Counted from the first letter of the stretch, positions 43,495 through 52,877 are shown. The stretch: DNA of 64,000 bases from CAWHQZ01 sp963831645 (GCA_963831645.1 CAWHQZ010000017.1:434001-498000); one strand, 5' to 3'. The notes: a model not told the origin generated them from the letters alone. Made by a program: numbers and translations.

Positions 43495-44457
43495 ATGCCC
43501 GACCTGACCCAGACCCTCCCGCTGTCCCCCGTGGCGGGCATCGGACTTCGCCATCCCCACATGGCGGAGATCCTGGAACGGCGCCCTTCGGTTGGCTGGC
43601 TCGAGATCCATGCCGAGAACTACATGAACCGGGGTCCCCAGGCGAACCAGCTCGAAAAAGTGGCCGATCACTATCCACTGTCGGTGCACGGCGTCGGACT
43701 GTCGCTCGGGTCCGCCGGCGGCATCCGGGAGAGCCATCTCGCCAGGCTCAAGGACGTTTGCGACCGCTTCGAGCCGCGGCTCGTGTCGGAGCATCTCGCA
43801 TGGAGCGTCGGGGAGGGAATCTATCTCAACGACCTGCTGCCGGTCCCTCATGACGAGGAGGCGCTGGCCATCGTTTGCCGCAACATCGACCGCACGCAAT
43901 CGGTGCTCAAGCGCCGCATCCTCGTGGAGAACCTGTCGGCCTACGTGGCGTTCACCCGCTCAACCATGACGGAGCCGGAGTTCCTCGCCGAGATCGTCCG
44001 GCGCACCGGTTGCGGCCTCCTGCTCGACATCAACAACGTCTATGTGTCCGCCCGCAACACCGGCTTCGATCCCGACCGCTACGTGGCCGCTCTGCCGGGC
44101 GACGCGATCGGCGAAATCCACCTGGCGGGTCATGCCGAGAACCAGACGGCCGAAGGGCCGGTGCTGATCGACAGCCATGGCTCGTGTGTCGCTGCACCGG
44201 TGTGGTCGCTCTACGCGGCGGCGATCGAGAAAATCGGCCAACGGCCGACGCTCATCGAATGGGATTCGGCGCTGCCGCCGCTCACCACGCTTCTCGGCGA
44301 AGCCATGTGGGCCGACCTCCTGGCCAATTCGGTAGCCGGCGGAAATCCACGGCGATCACCCACCACACGGCACCAGGCGGTGGTCGCCATGTGCGATCGG
44401 CCAATGCCGCCGCTGCCGATGTCGAACACGTTCCAGGCCGAGGCCCGCCATGCGTGA
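43495..44457 (+). CDS. bufB: MNIO-family RiPP-modifying enzyme BufB (DUF692)
   Basis: A 320-residue TIM-barrel multinuclear non-heme iron oxidase. Conserved iron-ligand regions include GIGLRHPHMAEIL, EIHAENYM, LSVHGVGLSLG, SEHLAWS, ENLSAYV, LLLDINNVYVSA, EIHLAGHAEN, DSHGS and IEWDSALPP. Its role is oxidative rearrangement of precursor cysteines on BufA, in the cytoplasm before export. It follows bufA by 39 bp and overlaps bufC by 8 bp. The length and motifs are those of copper-related DUF692 proteins (also GigB of Caulobacter). Confidence 0.94.
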   Translation: MPDLTQTLPLSPVAGIGLRHPHMAEILERRPSVGWLEIHAENYMNRGPQANQLEKVADHYPLSVHGVGLSLGSAGGIRESHLARLKDVCDRFEPRLVSEHLAWSVGEGIYLNDLLPVPHDEEALAIVCRNIDRTQSVLKRRILVENLSAYVAFTRSTMTEPEFLAEIVRRTGCGLLLDINNVYVSARNTGFDPDRYVAALPGDAIGEIHLAGHAENQTAEGPVLIDSHGSCVAAPVWSLYAAAIEKIGQRPTLIEWDSALPPLTTLLGEAMWADLLANSVAGGNPRRSPTTRHQAVVAMCDRPMPPLPMSNTFQAEARHA

Positions 44458-45217
44458 CCTTGCAGAGCTGCAGCAGCACATGACGGCGGCGATTCTCGCC
44501 GGCGATTTCTCCACGATCGCTCACCAGTTCGCCGCTGGACCCGTCAGCGCCGCGTCCCGCCTCAACATCCACCGCAACAACACCTTCCTGTCGCTCACCG
44601 CGGCGCTCAAGTCGACGTTTCCGGTCACGGTCCAACTCGTCCATGAACGCTTCTTCGCTTTTGCCGCTGACGGGTTCATCGCTACTCATCCGCCGTTGGA
44701 AGCCCGGCTTGCACGATACGGACGTGATTTCCCGCGGTTCCTGTCGCGGTTCCCTCCGTGCCGGGACCTGCCGCTCGCCGCCCAGATGGCGAGCTTCGAG
44801 TGGGCAATGGCGGAAGCGAACGTCTCGGCCGTCGAGCCCGCCGCGGAGAGCGAGCATCTTCAATCTCTCGCCCGGGGGCGAAGCATTGTCCTGCAGCCAT
44901 CGCTGCGCTTCGTGATTTCGGCCTGGCCGGTGGATCGCATCTGGCTCGCTCACCGGCGCAACACCCTCGAGGCCGAGCAGCCGTTTACACCCGAAGTCCG
45001 GCGCGTCGCCGTTTACGCCGGAGCTCACGGACCCCAGTTCGCGGCTTTGAGCCGGCCGCGTTTCTCGTTCTGGCGGCAGCTGCGCCGTGGCAGGTCGGTC
45101 GAACATGCATTGTCATGCGCGCTTGCCCGCGATCCGATGTTCGATCCGGTAGCCGAAATCCTGGCCCTGTTCCGGCAGGGTCTCATCGTCCGCCCGGTCG
45201 GCTCATCCATTCATTGA
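44450..45217 (+). CDS. bufC: BufC/HvfC-like MNIO partner protein (DUF2063)
   Basis: A 255-residue partner. The N-terminal DUF2063 domain shows LAELQQHMTAAILAGD, RLNIHRNNTFLSLTAALKSTFPVTVQLV and ARYGRDFPRFLSRFPPCRDLPLAAQMASFEWAMAEAN. The C-terminal half, with VDRIWLAHRR and the strands RVAVYAGAHGPQF, resembles a RiPP recognition-like fold. It delivers the BufA precursor to BufB in characterised systems. ATG 44450 overlaps bufB's end. It is often annotated as a putative DNA-binding domain protein, which the context does not support. Confidence 0.9.
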   Translation: MRDLAELQQHMTAAILAGDFSTIAHQFAAGPVSAASRLNIHRNNTFLSLTAALKSTFPVTVQLVHERFFAFAADGFIATHPPLEARLARYGRDFPRFLSRFPPCRDLPLAAQMASFEWAMAEANVSAVEPAAESEHLQSLARGRSIVLQPSLRFVISAWPVDRIWLAHRRNTLEAEQPFTPEVRRVAVYAGAHGPQFAALSRPRFSFWRQLRRGRSVEHALSCALARDPMFDPVAEILALFRQGLIVRPVGSSIH

Positions 45218-45235
45218 ATCCAGAGGAGTCCCATC

Positions 45236-45715
45236 ATGAGCAAAGCGGTTTCGGCCATTCAATTTTCCCCGCGCACGGCAAGCCCTCTCTCGCTCTATAC
45301 GGGTCTTCTCGACCTGGCGTCGCGGATTCCCTTGTCGCTTCCGCAGCTCGCCACGCGCATCGCGATCGGGATGGTGTTCTGGAACTCGGCGCAGACCAAG
45401 CTCGCGAGCTGGCCGGTCACCAACCAGCTCTTCGCTTTCGAATACAAGGTCCCCCTGCTGCCGCCTGAGCTCGCGGCTACGCTTGCCACCTATACCGAAC
45501 TCGGCGGTGCGGTCGCGCTCTTTCTCGGCCTCTTCACGCGGCTCGGCGCACTGGCGCTGCTCGGCGTGACGGCGGTAATCCAGGTTTTCGTGTTCCCCGG
45601 CCACTGGGCGGAGCATCTCCTGTGGGCGAGCGGACTGCTTCTGCTCGTGGCGCGCGGTGCCGGCTTCTTCTCGCTTGATCATGTAGCGGGCCACTGGTTT
45701 GGGCGTGAAAGATAA
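45236..45715 (+). CDS. DoxX family membrane protein of the bufferin operon
   Basis: A 159-residue protein with four membrane helices. IAIGMVFWNSAQTKLASWPVTNQLF is the DoxX N-terminal helix with SxxTK, and YTELGGAVALFLGLFTRLGALALLGV is helix 2/3. It follows bufC by 18 bp. A DoxX gene at this place matches the gigABCD order of Caulobacter (GigD), where the operon responds to copper. The role is probably redox-linked (quinone side), supporting the copper-buffering system; this is inferred. Confidence 0.88.
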   Translation: MSKAVSAIQFSPRTASPLSLYTGLLDLASRIPLSLPQLATRIAIGMVFWNSAQTKLASWPVTNQLFAFEYKVPLLPPELAATLATYTELGGAVALFLGLFTRLGALALLGVTAVIQVFVFPGHWAEHLLWASGLLLLVARGAGFFSLDHVAGHWFGRER

Positions 45716-45727
45716 CTACGTGAATTC

Positions 45728-47092
45728 GTGGACTTGATCCGCGAACCATCGGAGCGGCGACCATGCACGGCTTCGGCAATCAGCCGACGATCGGCCGAGA
45801 TCGATTCGTCGCCGGTCGTGGCGGAAGGACAGTTTTCCGCACCAGGTGAAAGGCCGCGCGTGGTTATCCTGGGCGCCGGTTTCGGCGGCCTGAACGCCGC
45901 GCTGACGCTCGCCCGCGCGCCTGTCGAGGTGGTCGTCATCGACCGGCGCAACTATCACCTGTTCCAGCCGCTCCTCTACCAGGTGGCGACGGCGGGCCTG
46001 TCGCCGGCCCAGATCGCTCAGCCGATCCGCAGCATCCTGCGCGGCCAGGCGAATGCCACGGTGCTGATGGACCGGGTCGTCGACGTCGATCTCGCGAGTT
46101 CGCAGGTAGTGACGCGGCAGCACCGCGTCCATTTCGACTACCTCATCGTGGCCACCGGCGCCCGGCACGCCTACTTCGGTCATGACGAGTGGGAGATGTT
46201 TGCGCCGGGCCTGAAGAGGATCGAAGAGGCGACGGGAGTGCGGCGGCGCATCCTCGCTGCGTTCGAGAAGGCCGAGGTGAGCGACGATGACGCCGAGCGC
46301 CGGCGGCTGCTCACCTTCGCGGTCATCGGCGGCGGGCCGACGGGAGTCGAAATGGCGGGCGCCATTGCCGAGCTGGCGCGCAAGTCCGTGGTCGCCGACT
46401 TCCGGCGTATCGATCCGTCACAGGCGCGCATCCTGCTGATCGAAGCCGGGGAGCGCATACTTCCGACCTTTCCGGAAGTGCTTTCGCAATCGGCCAGACG
46501 GCAACTCGAGAAACTCAAGGTCGAGGTGATCACCGGCGACGCAGTCGTGGACATGGATGCCACAATGGTCAGGCTCGCATCCGGCCGCCAGGTCGAGGCA
46601 GCCACCATCGTGTGGGCGGCAGGGGTCATGGCATCGCCGGCCGGAAAATGGCTCAAGGCCAAGTCCGACACGGCCGGTCGCATCCTGGTCGGCCCGGATC
46701 TCAGGCTACCGGGCTTTCCCAACGTCTTCGTCATCGGCGACACAGCTTCGCTCGCGGACGCCGCAGGCACCCGGGTGCCGGGAGTCGCCCCTGCCGCCAA
46801 GCAGATGGGCCGTCATGCGGCCCGCGCCATCCTCGCGCGGCTACGGGGCAAGCCTGACACGCCGTTCCGTTACCGCGACTTCGGCAATCTCGCCACCATC
46901 GGACGCAAGGCGGCGGTTGCCGATCTGGGCCGGCTGAACATATCGGGGTTTCCCGCCTGGCTGCTGTGGAGCCTCGCTCACATCTGGTTCCTGATCGGTT
47001 TCAGGAATCGCCTCGGCGTGTTTCTCGACTGGACTTTCGCCTATGTCACCTATGACCGCGGCGCCCGCATCATCACCGGCGGCGATGGCTGA
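45728..47092 (+). CDS. Type II NADH dehydrogenase-like FAD oxidoreductase
   Basis: A 454-residue peripheral membrane flavoprotein. FAD site RVVILGAGFGGLNAALTLAR, NAD site TFAVIGGGPTGVEMAGAIAELAR, second FAD segment NVFVIGDTA, and YHLFQPLLYQVATAGLSPAQIAQPIR are all typical of NDH-2, which passes electrons from NADH to quinone. The C-terminal amphipathic WLLWSLAHIWFLIGFRNRLGVFLDW is the membrane anchor. GTG 45728 is the first start; it gives a ~35-residue extension before the FAD motif, so a later start is possible. It is only 12 bp after doxX, so probably in the bufferin transcript. Confidence 0.9.
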   Translation: MDLIREPSERRPCTASAISRRSAEIDSSPVVAEGQFSAPGERPRVVILGAGFGGLNAALTLARAPVEVVVIDRRNYHLFQPLLYQVATAGLSPAQIAQPIRSILRGQANATVLMDRVVDVDLASSQVVTRQHRVHFDYLIVATGARHAYFGHDEWEMFAPGLKRIEEATGVRRRILAAFEKAEVSDDDAERRRLLTFAVIGGGPTGVEMAGAIAELARKSVVADFRRIDPSQARILLIEAGERILPTFPEVLSQSARRQLEKLKVEVITGDAVVDMDATMVRLASGRQVEAATIVWAAGVMASPAGKWLKAKSDTAGRILVGPDLRLPGFPNVFVIGDTASLADAAGTRVPGVAPAAKQMGRHAARAILARLRGKPDTPFRYRDFGNLATIGRKAAVADLGRLNISGFPAWLLWSLAHIWFLIGFRNRLGVFLDWTFAYVTYDRGARIITGGDG

Positions 47093-49028
47093 CAGTCCAA
47101 TGCGTGTCAGGCTGCCGCTTGGCCTGGCGCTGACTGGGCTGATGCTCATCGCGGTTTTGTCGACTGCGGTCATCGTGCACGCCTCGTGGAACTGGGCGGC
47201 CGGCCGCAACGTCGAAACCATCGTCGCTTCTCTCAGCGGCCAGTCCGCGGAGACGGTACGGCGCGAGCTCGACGGCAGGTTCCGGGCGGCGAAGGGCGTC
47301 ATCGAGGTCGTGCGCTCGATCCTCTTCCAGGGCACGGTGCGGCCCAGCGATGAAGCCAAGCGCGAATTCATCTTCCTCTCGGTGCTGCGGTCGCTGCCGG
47401 CGGTCTCGTGGGTAGGATTCGGCTTTCCCGACGGCCGGTTCTTCGGCGCCCACTCGGCGGGCGAGGACCGCATCGAAATGGTCGAGATCGGCGCGCCTAT
47501 TGCAGCCGGAAAGCGCGCGCTGCGCCGCGACCGTTACCGGCCACTGCCTGGTGATGTGTTCTTCGAGGAGCGGCAGAAGGGGGAGAGCGCCTACGTGAGT
47601 CTGGGCCAGGCCTGGTACCGCAGTGCGCTCAAGGCTGATGGCCCGCAATGGAGCATGGTCGACATCCTGCCCAGCGGCTTCGAGCCAGCCGCAGTCGTAT
47701 CGCAGAAGCTGACGCTCTACGGGCGTTTCGAGGGCGTGCTCATGGTGTCGATCGATCTGGCGCGGCTGTCGGAGTTCCTGGGCAGCCTCGACATCGCGCG
47801 CGACGGCGTGGCGGTGATTCTCGACCGCCGCGGCTCGGTCATCGCCTCCTCGCTCGGGAGCGTGCGCCAGGCGAGCCTCGAGGCGCTCGCCCAGGACGCG
47901 GGAGCGAAGGAGCGGCTCGTGCGGGCCGTGATCGCTCGAGCGCCGGGGGCCGGCGAGGCGCCGCCCGGCACGGGGGGATCTACCTACGTCGATTCCGGTC
48001 TTGCATCATCGGGCCGCAACTCCGTCTACGTGCGCGAAACCGGCCTCGGCTTCAACGGCTGGAAGCTTGCCACCGCCATCCCGCGCGAGGCCTTCACCGG
48101 CGAGATCGACCGCAATCTCCGTCGGCTGTTCATCGCCATCGCCGGACTGGCGGCTCTCGCGGCGATAACGGCGGCAATCTTCGCCAATTTCACCTTCGGC
48201 CGGCCGATCGCACGTATGGCGCAGGAGTTGCGCCATGTCGAGAACTTCTCGCTCGGCGAGGTCAAGCACATCAAGAGCCCGTTGCGCGAACTCGACGATC
48301 TCTCCGGCGCGCTCAAGCGCATGGCGGCGAGCCTCGCCTCCTTCAGCCTCTATATTCCCACCGAGATCGTGCGCACGCTGGTCCGCCAGGGCGTCGAACC
48401 GAAGCCCGGCGGCGAGGCGCGCGAGATCACGGTGCTGTTCGCCGACCTGCCGGGCTTCACCAAGCTTACCGAGCAATACGGCGCGGGCGTGGCGCCGTTC
48501 CTCACCAGCTTCCTGACGCTCGCCACCGAGATCGTGCATCGCGAAGGCGGCACGGTCGACAAGTTCATCGGCGACTGCATCATGGCGTTCTGGAATGCGC
48601 CGACCGCCGAGCCCGATCACGTGCTGAAGGCTTGCCGGGCAGCCAACGTGCTGAGAGATGCCATGCAGACGCTGGCGCGACCCGACGGCGTCAGCGAGGG
48701 CCCGCGCATCCGCATCGGCATCAACACCGGGACCGCGCTCGTCGGCCACGTCGGATCGTCGCAGAGACTGAGCTACACTGCGATCGGCGATGCGGTGAAC
48801 GTGGCGAGCCGGCTCGAAGCCCAGGCCAAGGAGTTCGGCGTCGAGATTCTCATCGGCCAGGCGACGAAGCAGGGCCTCGCGGGAAGGATGTCGGTCAGGC
48901 CGCTCGGCCGGAGCGCCATCCGCGGCCGGGCGGGCGGGCTCGAAGTCTATGAGCTCCTCGCCGCGGCATTGATCCCTGTTCCTGCGAAGAGCGAAGCAGC
49001 TGAAGGGATTCTTCAGGCGACCAAGTAG
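47085..49028 (+). CDS. Membrane-bound class III adenylate/guanylate cyclase
   Basis: A 647-residue signalling enzyme. TM1 is near residues 10-30. A ~300-residue periplasmic CHASE/Cache-like sensor follows (from RELDGRFRAAKGVIEVVRS to the AIPREAFTGE region). TM2 (LFIAIAGLAALAAITAAIFANFTFG) and a HAMP-like linker precede the cyclase domain. There EITVLFADLPGFTKLTEQYG and DKFIGDCIMAFWN supply the two metal aspartates, and SYTAIGDAVNVASRLEA the transition-state Asn. All catalytic positions look conserved, so it should make cAMP. ATG 47085 overlaps the NDH-2 gene end, placing it after the bufferin operon. Confidence 0.93.
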   Translation: MADSPMRVRLPLGLALTGLMLIAVLSTAVIVHASWNWAAGRNVETIVASLSGQSAETVRRELDGRFRAAKGVIEVVRSILFQGTVRPSDEAKREFIFLSVLRSLPAVSWVGFGFPDGRFFGAHSAGEDRIEMVEIGAPIAAGKRALRRDRYRPLPGDVFFEERQKGESAYVSLGQAWYRSALKADGPQWSMVDILPSGFEPAAVVSQKLTLYGRFEGVLMVSIDLARLSEFLGSLDIARDGVAVILDRRGSVIASSLGSVRQASLEALAQDAGAKERLVRAVIARAPGAGEAPPGTGGSTYVDSGLASSGRNSVYVRETGLGFNGWKLATAIPREAFTGEIDRNLRRLFIAIAGLAALAAITAAIFANFTFGRPIARMAQELRHVENFSLGEVKHIKSPLRELDDLSGALKRMAASLASFSLYIPTEIVRTLVRQGVEPKPGGEAREITVLFADLPGFTKLTEQYGAGVAPFLTSFLTLATEIVHREGGTVDKFIGDCIMAFWNAPTAEPDHVLKACRAANVLRDAMQTLARPDGVSEGPRIRIGINTGTALVGHVGSSQRLSYTAIGDAVNVASRLEAQAKEFGVEILIGQATKQGLAGRMSVRPLGRSAIRGRAGGLEVYELLAAALIPVPAKSEAAEGILQATK

Positions 49029-49200
49029 ATTCGCTCAGTTTAGTCGTGAACCAATATGCGGCATGTCGGCTGGCACCTTGCCGAAGGCGGCGTTGAAGCG
49101 CCAGGCAAACGCGGCGAGCGGCATTTCCGGGATGCGCCAGAGCGAACTTTCCCGTTGCCAGGCCAACGGTCGTGCGCGTCGCGGCTGGTCCTATTCTGCT

Positions 49201-50388
49201 TCAGCGACGGGATCGTCCGTCGCCCTCATCTGCGTGAGCGAGCTCGGCGTTCGTCGCCATCAGATGCCCGTGCCATTCAAAGGCGTTCGAGGCGATGGCG
49301 GAAATCCAGAGGACGGGCAGGGTGAGGTCCCGTAACAGCATGCTTGCCGGCGTGGTGAAAGAAAGCGGCCACCCGGCGCGGTGCGCCAGGGCGATCTCGG
49401 AACTGATCCAGAGCAACGCATGCGCGGCGACGACCGTGGTCGCATCAAGCCCGGCCAGCACGGCGGCGGCGCCGCTCGCACACAGCGGCAAAAAGCTGCC
49501 GGAGAATATTTCGGGCAGGAATGCAAGCGGAAAGGTTGCGCGCCTCAGGCGCGCCCAACGGACCTGGCGGTTCCATATCTCCCGGGCCGTGCGATGGTCC
49601 AGGGGCTGCGCGAAGGGTCTGCCGTTCAGCGCTACGCGAAGGCCGGCGCGGCGGATGAGTTTCGTCGCAGCGGCATCCTCCGCCGGTTCGCTCGCCAGAG
49701 CGTAGATTCCCCCCGCGTGCGAAAGGGTGGATTTGCGCATCATGAGGTTCTTGCCATGCGCGAAACCGAGATGGATCGCGCCGGCAAACAGCTGCCAGCG
49801 GCCCTGATAGGTGTTGAGAAACGCGCATTCGACGTCGGCCCAGAAATTGGCGGGTGCGGCGCCGATGGGCGGCGCGCTGACGAGCCCGACACCCGGTCGC
49901 CAGTTGGCCATCATTTGCCACAGATAATCAGGCGGCAGGAGCACGTTGCAGTCGACCAGAACGACGAGGTCGTAGCGGGCCGCTTCCCAACCTTTCACGC
50001 AATTGTTGAGTTTTGGGTTTTGGCTGATGCAGCGGTCACCGATGAGCAGCCTGGCATCGATCGTCGGGTGCGTGGCAACGAGCTCGCGTGCGGTGGCAAC
50101 CGCCGGGTCATCGGCGTGCGCCGCGCACAGGATGATCTCGAATCGCGGATAGGAGAGGCGGAAAGTACTTTCCAGGGTCTCCCGCAAGCAGCTGTCACGC
50201 TCGAAGATCGGGCGGATGACGGTGACAGGTTGCGCAGGACCGGAGGAGCGAAGACGCCTGTCAGAACGGACAGCCGCTGCCGCGACCGCGATGCTCAACA
50301 CATGAAGGAAAGTGGCGAAGGCAGAGAAAGCGGCCAACAGCGCCACCAACCAGCCCACGTCCCCATTTACGCCGGCTATCAGTTCCAT
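49201..50388 (-). CDS. GT21-like glycosyltransferase (ceramide glucosyltransferase/HpnI type)
   Basis: A ~395-residue membrane glycosyltransferase. An N-terminal helix (WLVALLAAFSAFATFLHVLSIAVAAAAV) precedes a GT-A domain. It has VTVIRPIFERDSCLRETLESTF, FEIILCAAHADDPA (D1), LVVLVDCNVLLPPDYL (D2), SEPAEDAAATKLI (D3) and RQVRWARLRR (the (Q/R)xxRW acceptor motif). Three C-terminal helices follow. This D,D,D,(R)xxRW order is that of ceramide glucosyltransferases and bacterial hopanoid HpnI. No hopanoid gene is near, and a P450 lies just upstream. Start ATG 50388 is used; ATG 50451 is the longer alternative. Confidence 0.85.
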   Translation of the reverse strand: MELIAGVNGDVGWLVALLAAFSAFATFLHVLSIAVAAAAVRSDRRLRSSGPAQPVTVIRPIFERDSCLRETLESTFRLSYPRFEIILCAAHADDPAVATARELVATHPTIDARLLIGDRCISQNPKLNNCVKGWEAARYDLVVLVDCNVLLPPDYLWQMMANWRPGVGLVSAPPIGAAPANFWADVECAFLNTYQGRWQLFAGAIHLGFAHGKNLMMRKSTLSHAGGIYALASEPAEDAAATKLIRRAGLRVALNGRPFAQPLDHRTAREIWNRQVRWARLRRATFPLAFLPEIFSGSFLPLCASGAAAVLAGLDATTVVAAHALLWISSEIALAHRAGWPLSFTTPASMLLRDLTLPVLWISAIASNAFEWHGHLMATNAELAHADEGDGRSRR

Positions 50389-50486
50389 CTGGCGGTGCGG
50401 CCCGACTGATTCTCGATGTGAAACGGTGGGTATTTTCTGCGACAACTCCATGACGACGGATCTCAGGAGCCGGTGACTTCGGATTT

Positions 50487-51866
50487 TCACCGCGGCTCGA
50501 TGTAAAGCGGCATGCCGTCGCGCGGGCGAAGGGTGACGCGCGCAACCGGGTACGGCCGATGCCCAGTGACCGCCTTGAAACGAAATGCGTGAACCAAGAC
50601 TGCCAGAATGACAGTCGCCTCGATCATCGCGAAGCTCGCGCCGATGCAGACGCGCGGCCCTGCACCGAAGGGCAGGTAGGCGCACCGCGGGCGTGCCTTC
50701 GCCTCCTCGACCGTAAAGCGGTCAGGATCGAAGCTGTTTGGGTTTTTCCAGATGCGGTGATTGCGGTGGAGCGGGTAGACCGTGATCGTTACTTGGGTGG
50801 CCGGGGTCAACTGTTCACCGCCGAGCACCAGTGGAGCCAGCGGCTGGCGCGAAACGGCAGTCGCCGGCGGATACAATCGCATGGCTTCCTGCAGTACCTG
50901 CCGCGTGAACGTGAGCCGCTCGACATGCTGCGCGGTGATGGCATCACTGCCGACAGTAGCCTGTACCTCCGCCGCGACCCGGTCTTGCACATCAGGATAT
51001 TTGGCCAGCAGCCAGAGCGTCCAGGTCAGCGCCACGGCTGTCGTTTCATGGCCTGCGAGGATGAAGGTCGCAAGATTGTGCACCAGCTCGTCGTCGCGCA
51101 TCGCGCGGCCGGTTTCCTCATCGCGCGCCTCCAGCAGCAGATCGAGGAGATCGGCGCGGGTGGACGGCGCCTGCCGGCGTTGCGCAATGAGGCGGGAGGC
51201 TTCAAGATGAATATGCTGGCGCGCCCGCGCCGCTCGCAGCTTGCCCGGATACGGCAGCCAGGTCGGAGCGCGGAACGCGGCCAAAATGAACCGCCACGAA
51301 AATGTGTCCAGCACTGTGGTCAGGGCGCGCGCGAACTCCTGCGCATCGAGGGCGCCGGCGCCGCCGAGAACGGTGTCGACGATCACCTCGAATGTCGTTT
51401 GCGCCATGGCTTCGGCGACATCGACCGGACGATCGGACGGCGCCGTTCGCCAGCGTTCGACCTGTCGCATCGCCATCGAGCTGAACGTGGGAACCAGAGC
51501 GAGCAGCTTCTCATGCCGGAAGGCGGGTGCGGCAGCGCGCCGCTGCCATTTCCACTCCGCACCTTCTGCCATGAACAACGAGGTGGCGCCGAGCATCGGC
51601 GATAGCAGCTGCCGCGCCATATCGCTTCTGCGAAACAGCTCCGCCCGCTCCACAAGAATGTCGTGGATGAGCGCAGGATCGCTGACCAGGACTGAATCCA
51701 GGAACCGGGTGCGGTGTCGTACCAGGCACTGCCGCTCATAAAGCGCGCGGGGATAACTCTCGATGACGTTGCGAAATGCTGTGCGGAAGCTCAGGTGATC
51801 CGGCGGCTCGAAGGGAACGAGATCGGAATCGGGGAGGGCGGCATCAAAAGTCCGGGTATTCGTCAA
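50487..51866 (-). CDS. Cytochrome P450
   Basis: A ~459-residue haem monooxygenase. I-helix LATFILAGHETTAVALTWTLW carries the oxygen-activating AGxET, the K-helix is LQEAMRLYPP (ExxR), the region around NSFDPDRF matches the PERF segment, and the haem-binding loop FGAGPRVCIGASFAMIEA holds the axial Cys. The chain is close to the fatty-acid/CYP102-like bacterial group. Start TTG 51866 (AGGAG 8 bases upstream) gives LTNTRTFDAALP. The longer frame to 52013 adds an improbable leader. It is the upstream neighbour of the glycosyltransferase on the same strand, with ~100 bp between them. Confidence 0.92.
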   Translation of the reverse strand: MTNTRTFDAALPDSDLVPFEPPDHLSFRTAFRNVIESYPRALYERQCLVRHRTRFLDSVLVSDPALIHDILVERAELFRRSDMARQLLSPMLGATSLFMAEGAEWKWQRRAAAPAFRHEKLLALVPTFSSMAMRQVERWRTAPSDRPVDVAEAMAQTTFEVIVDTVLGGAGALDAQEFARALTTVLDTFSWRFILAAFRAPTWLPYPGKLRAARARQHIHLEASRLIAQRRQAPSTRADLLDLLLEARDEETGRAMRDDELVHNLATFILAGHETTAVALTWTLWLLAKYPDVQDRVAAEVQATVGSDAITAQHVERLTFTRQVLQEAMRLYPPATAVSRQPLAPLVLGGEQLTPATQVTITVYPLHRNHRIWKNPNSFDPDRFTVEEAKARPRCAYLPFGAGPRVCIGASFAMIEATVILAVLVHAFRFKAVTGHRPYPVARVTLRPRDGMPLYIEPR

Positions 51867-52264
51867 ATTTGGTGACTCCTGGCGGAAGGGAACTTGCGGG
51901 TCACGCGTTTCGTATGGGGGCCGAGGAATGCGGTCGCTTGCCGACAAAGCCCAGTTTCGGTCAAAGTCTTGAACAAGCAACGAACAAGTTTGAATTAGCG
52001 ACGCCGGCGGCAACCGACAGACACACTGCTGCCGCCGGCGGGCAGGCGGTCTCCCGCGGACTCGACTGCGCGATCCTGTGTGGCGGAAAACTGCGATCTT
52101 ATGAAGTCGCGGTTGCGACCAAAGTCAGGCGACCGCTTGAGTAGTACATGCAGGGTACGCTGTAGCGGTTTCTCAGTGCTCGTTTTTCCGATCGTAGAGG
52201 GAACTGAATTTGCTTGGCGGTTTAACCTCATTTCGCCTGGATGATGACGTGGCGCCGTAGCTGA

Positions 52265-52747
52265 CTACGCCCCTGGGCTCACTACGCGCACCTCGATGTC
52301 GAAATGATATGCTGTCTCCTTCGTTCCCAGAGATTCATAAAGCGCGATTGCTGGACCATCCCCCAGGTCAGCCTGCACGAAGATGACGTAAACATTTCGC
52401 TCCGCGGCGATGTCCCTGAGTTCGTTTATCATTCCGGTGGCGACGCCCTTGCGACGGTGACCCTCCAGGACGGCGAGATCGTAGATATAAATCTCGCGCC
52501 GATCTTGCTCGAATTTGTCCAACTGGTAGGCAGCGAGACCACCGACTACCTCTTCATCCTTCATCGCGACCACGGCGATGAAATGCTGCTTCATCAGCAA
52601 TCGTGACAGATATTCGTCACTTGGCACAGAATGTTGGTAGGCATCGACCTCTCCGAATGCCTCGCCGAACACCCGCAACAGGTCTTTGAGGAGCGCTACG
52701 TCCACGCTCCTCAGCTGCTGACAGGTATAACGGCCAGAGGTCGGCAT
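52265..52747 (-). CDS. GNAT acetyltransferase of the AAC(3)-I type
   Basis: A 160-residue GNAT enzyme. It matches aminoglycoside 3-N-acetyltransferase I along its length as I recall it: LLRVFGEAFGEVDAYQHSVPSDEYLSRLL near the start, FIAVVAMKDEEVVGGLAAYQLDKFEQDRREIYIYDLAVLEGHRRKGVATGMI (acetyl-CoA loop HRRKGVAT), YVIFVQADLGDGPAIALYESLG, and the closing HFDIEV. Homologues of this type acetylate gentamicin-class drugs in pathogens, but chromosomal members are also found in environmental alphaproteobacteria. ATG 52747 is the family-typical start; a longer frame upstream lacks support. There is no mobile element beside it. Confidence 0.85.
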   Translation of the reverse strand: MPTSGRYTCQQLRSVDVALLKDLLRVFGEAFGEVDAYQHSVPSDEYLSRLLMKQHFIAVVAMKDEEVVGGLAAYQLDKFEQDRREIYIYDLAVLEGHRRKGVATGMINELRDIAAERNVYVIFVQADLGDGPAIALYESLGTKETAYHFDIEVRVVSPGA

Positions 52748-52877
52748 GTACGATCCATGCGAAGAATGCAGCCTGCTTGAGGCCGCTCTGCCGCGACAAC
52801 GACGACACTGCAAGGTCTTATAATAGGAGTATCCACCCCTATAACGAACGCGAGCGTAGGCATCCGGAGAAGTACCC

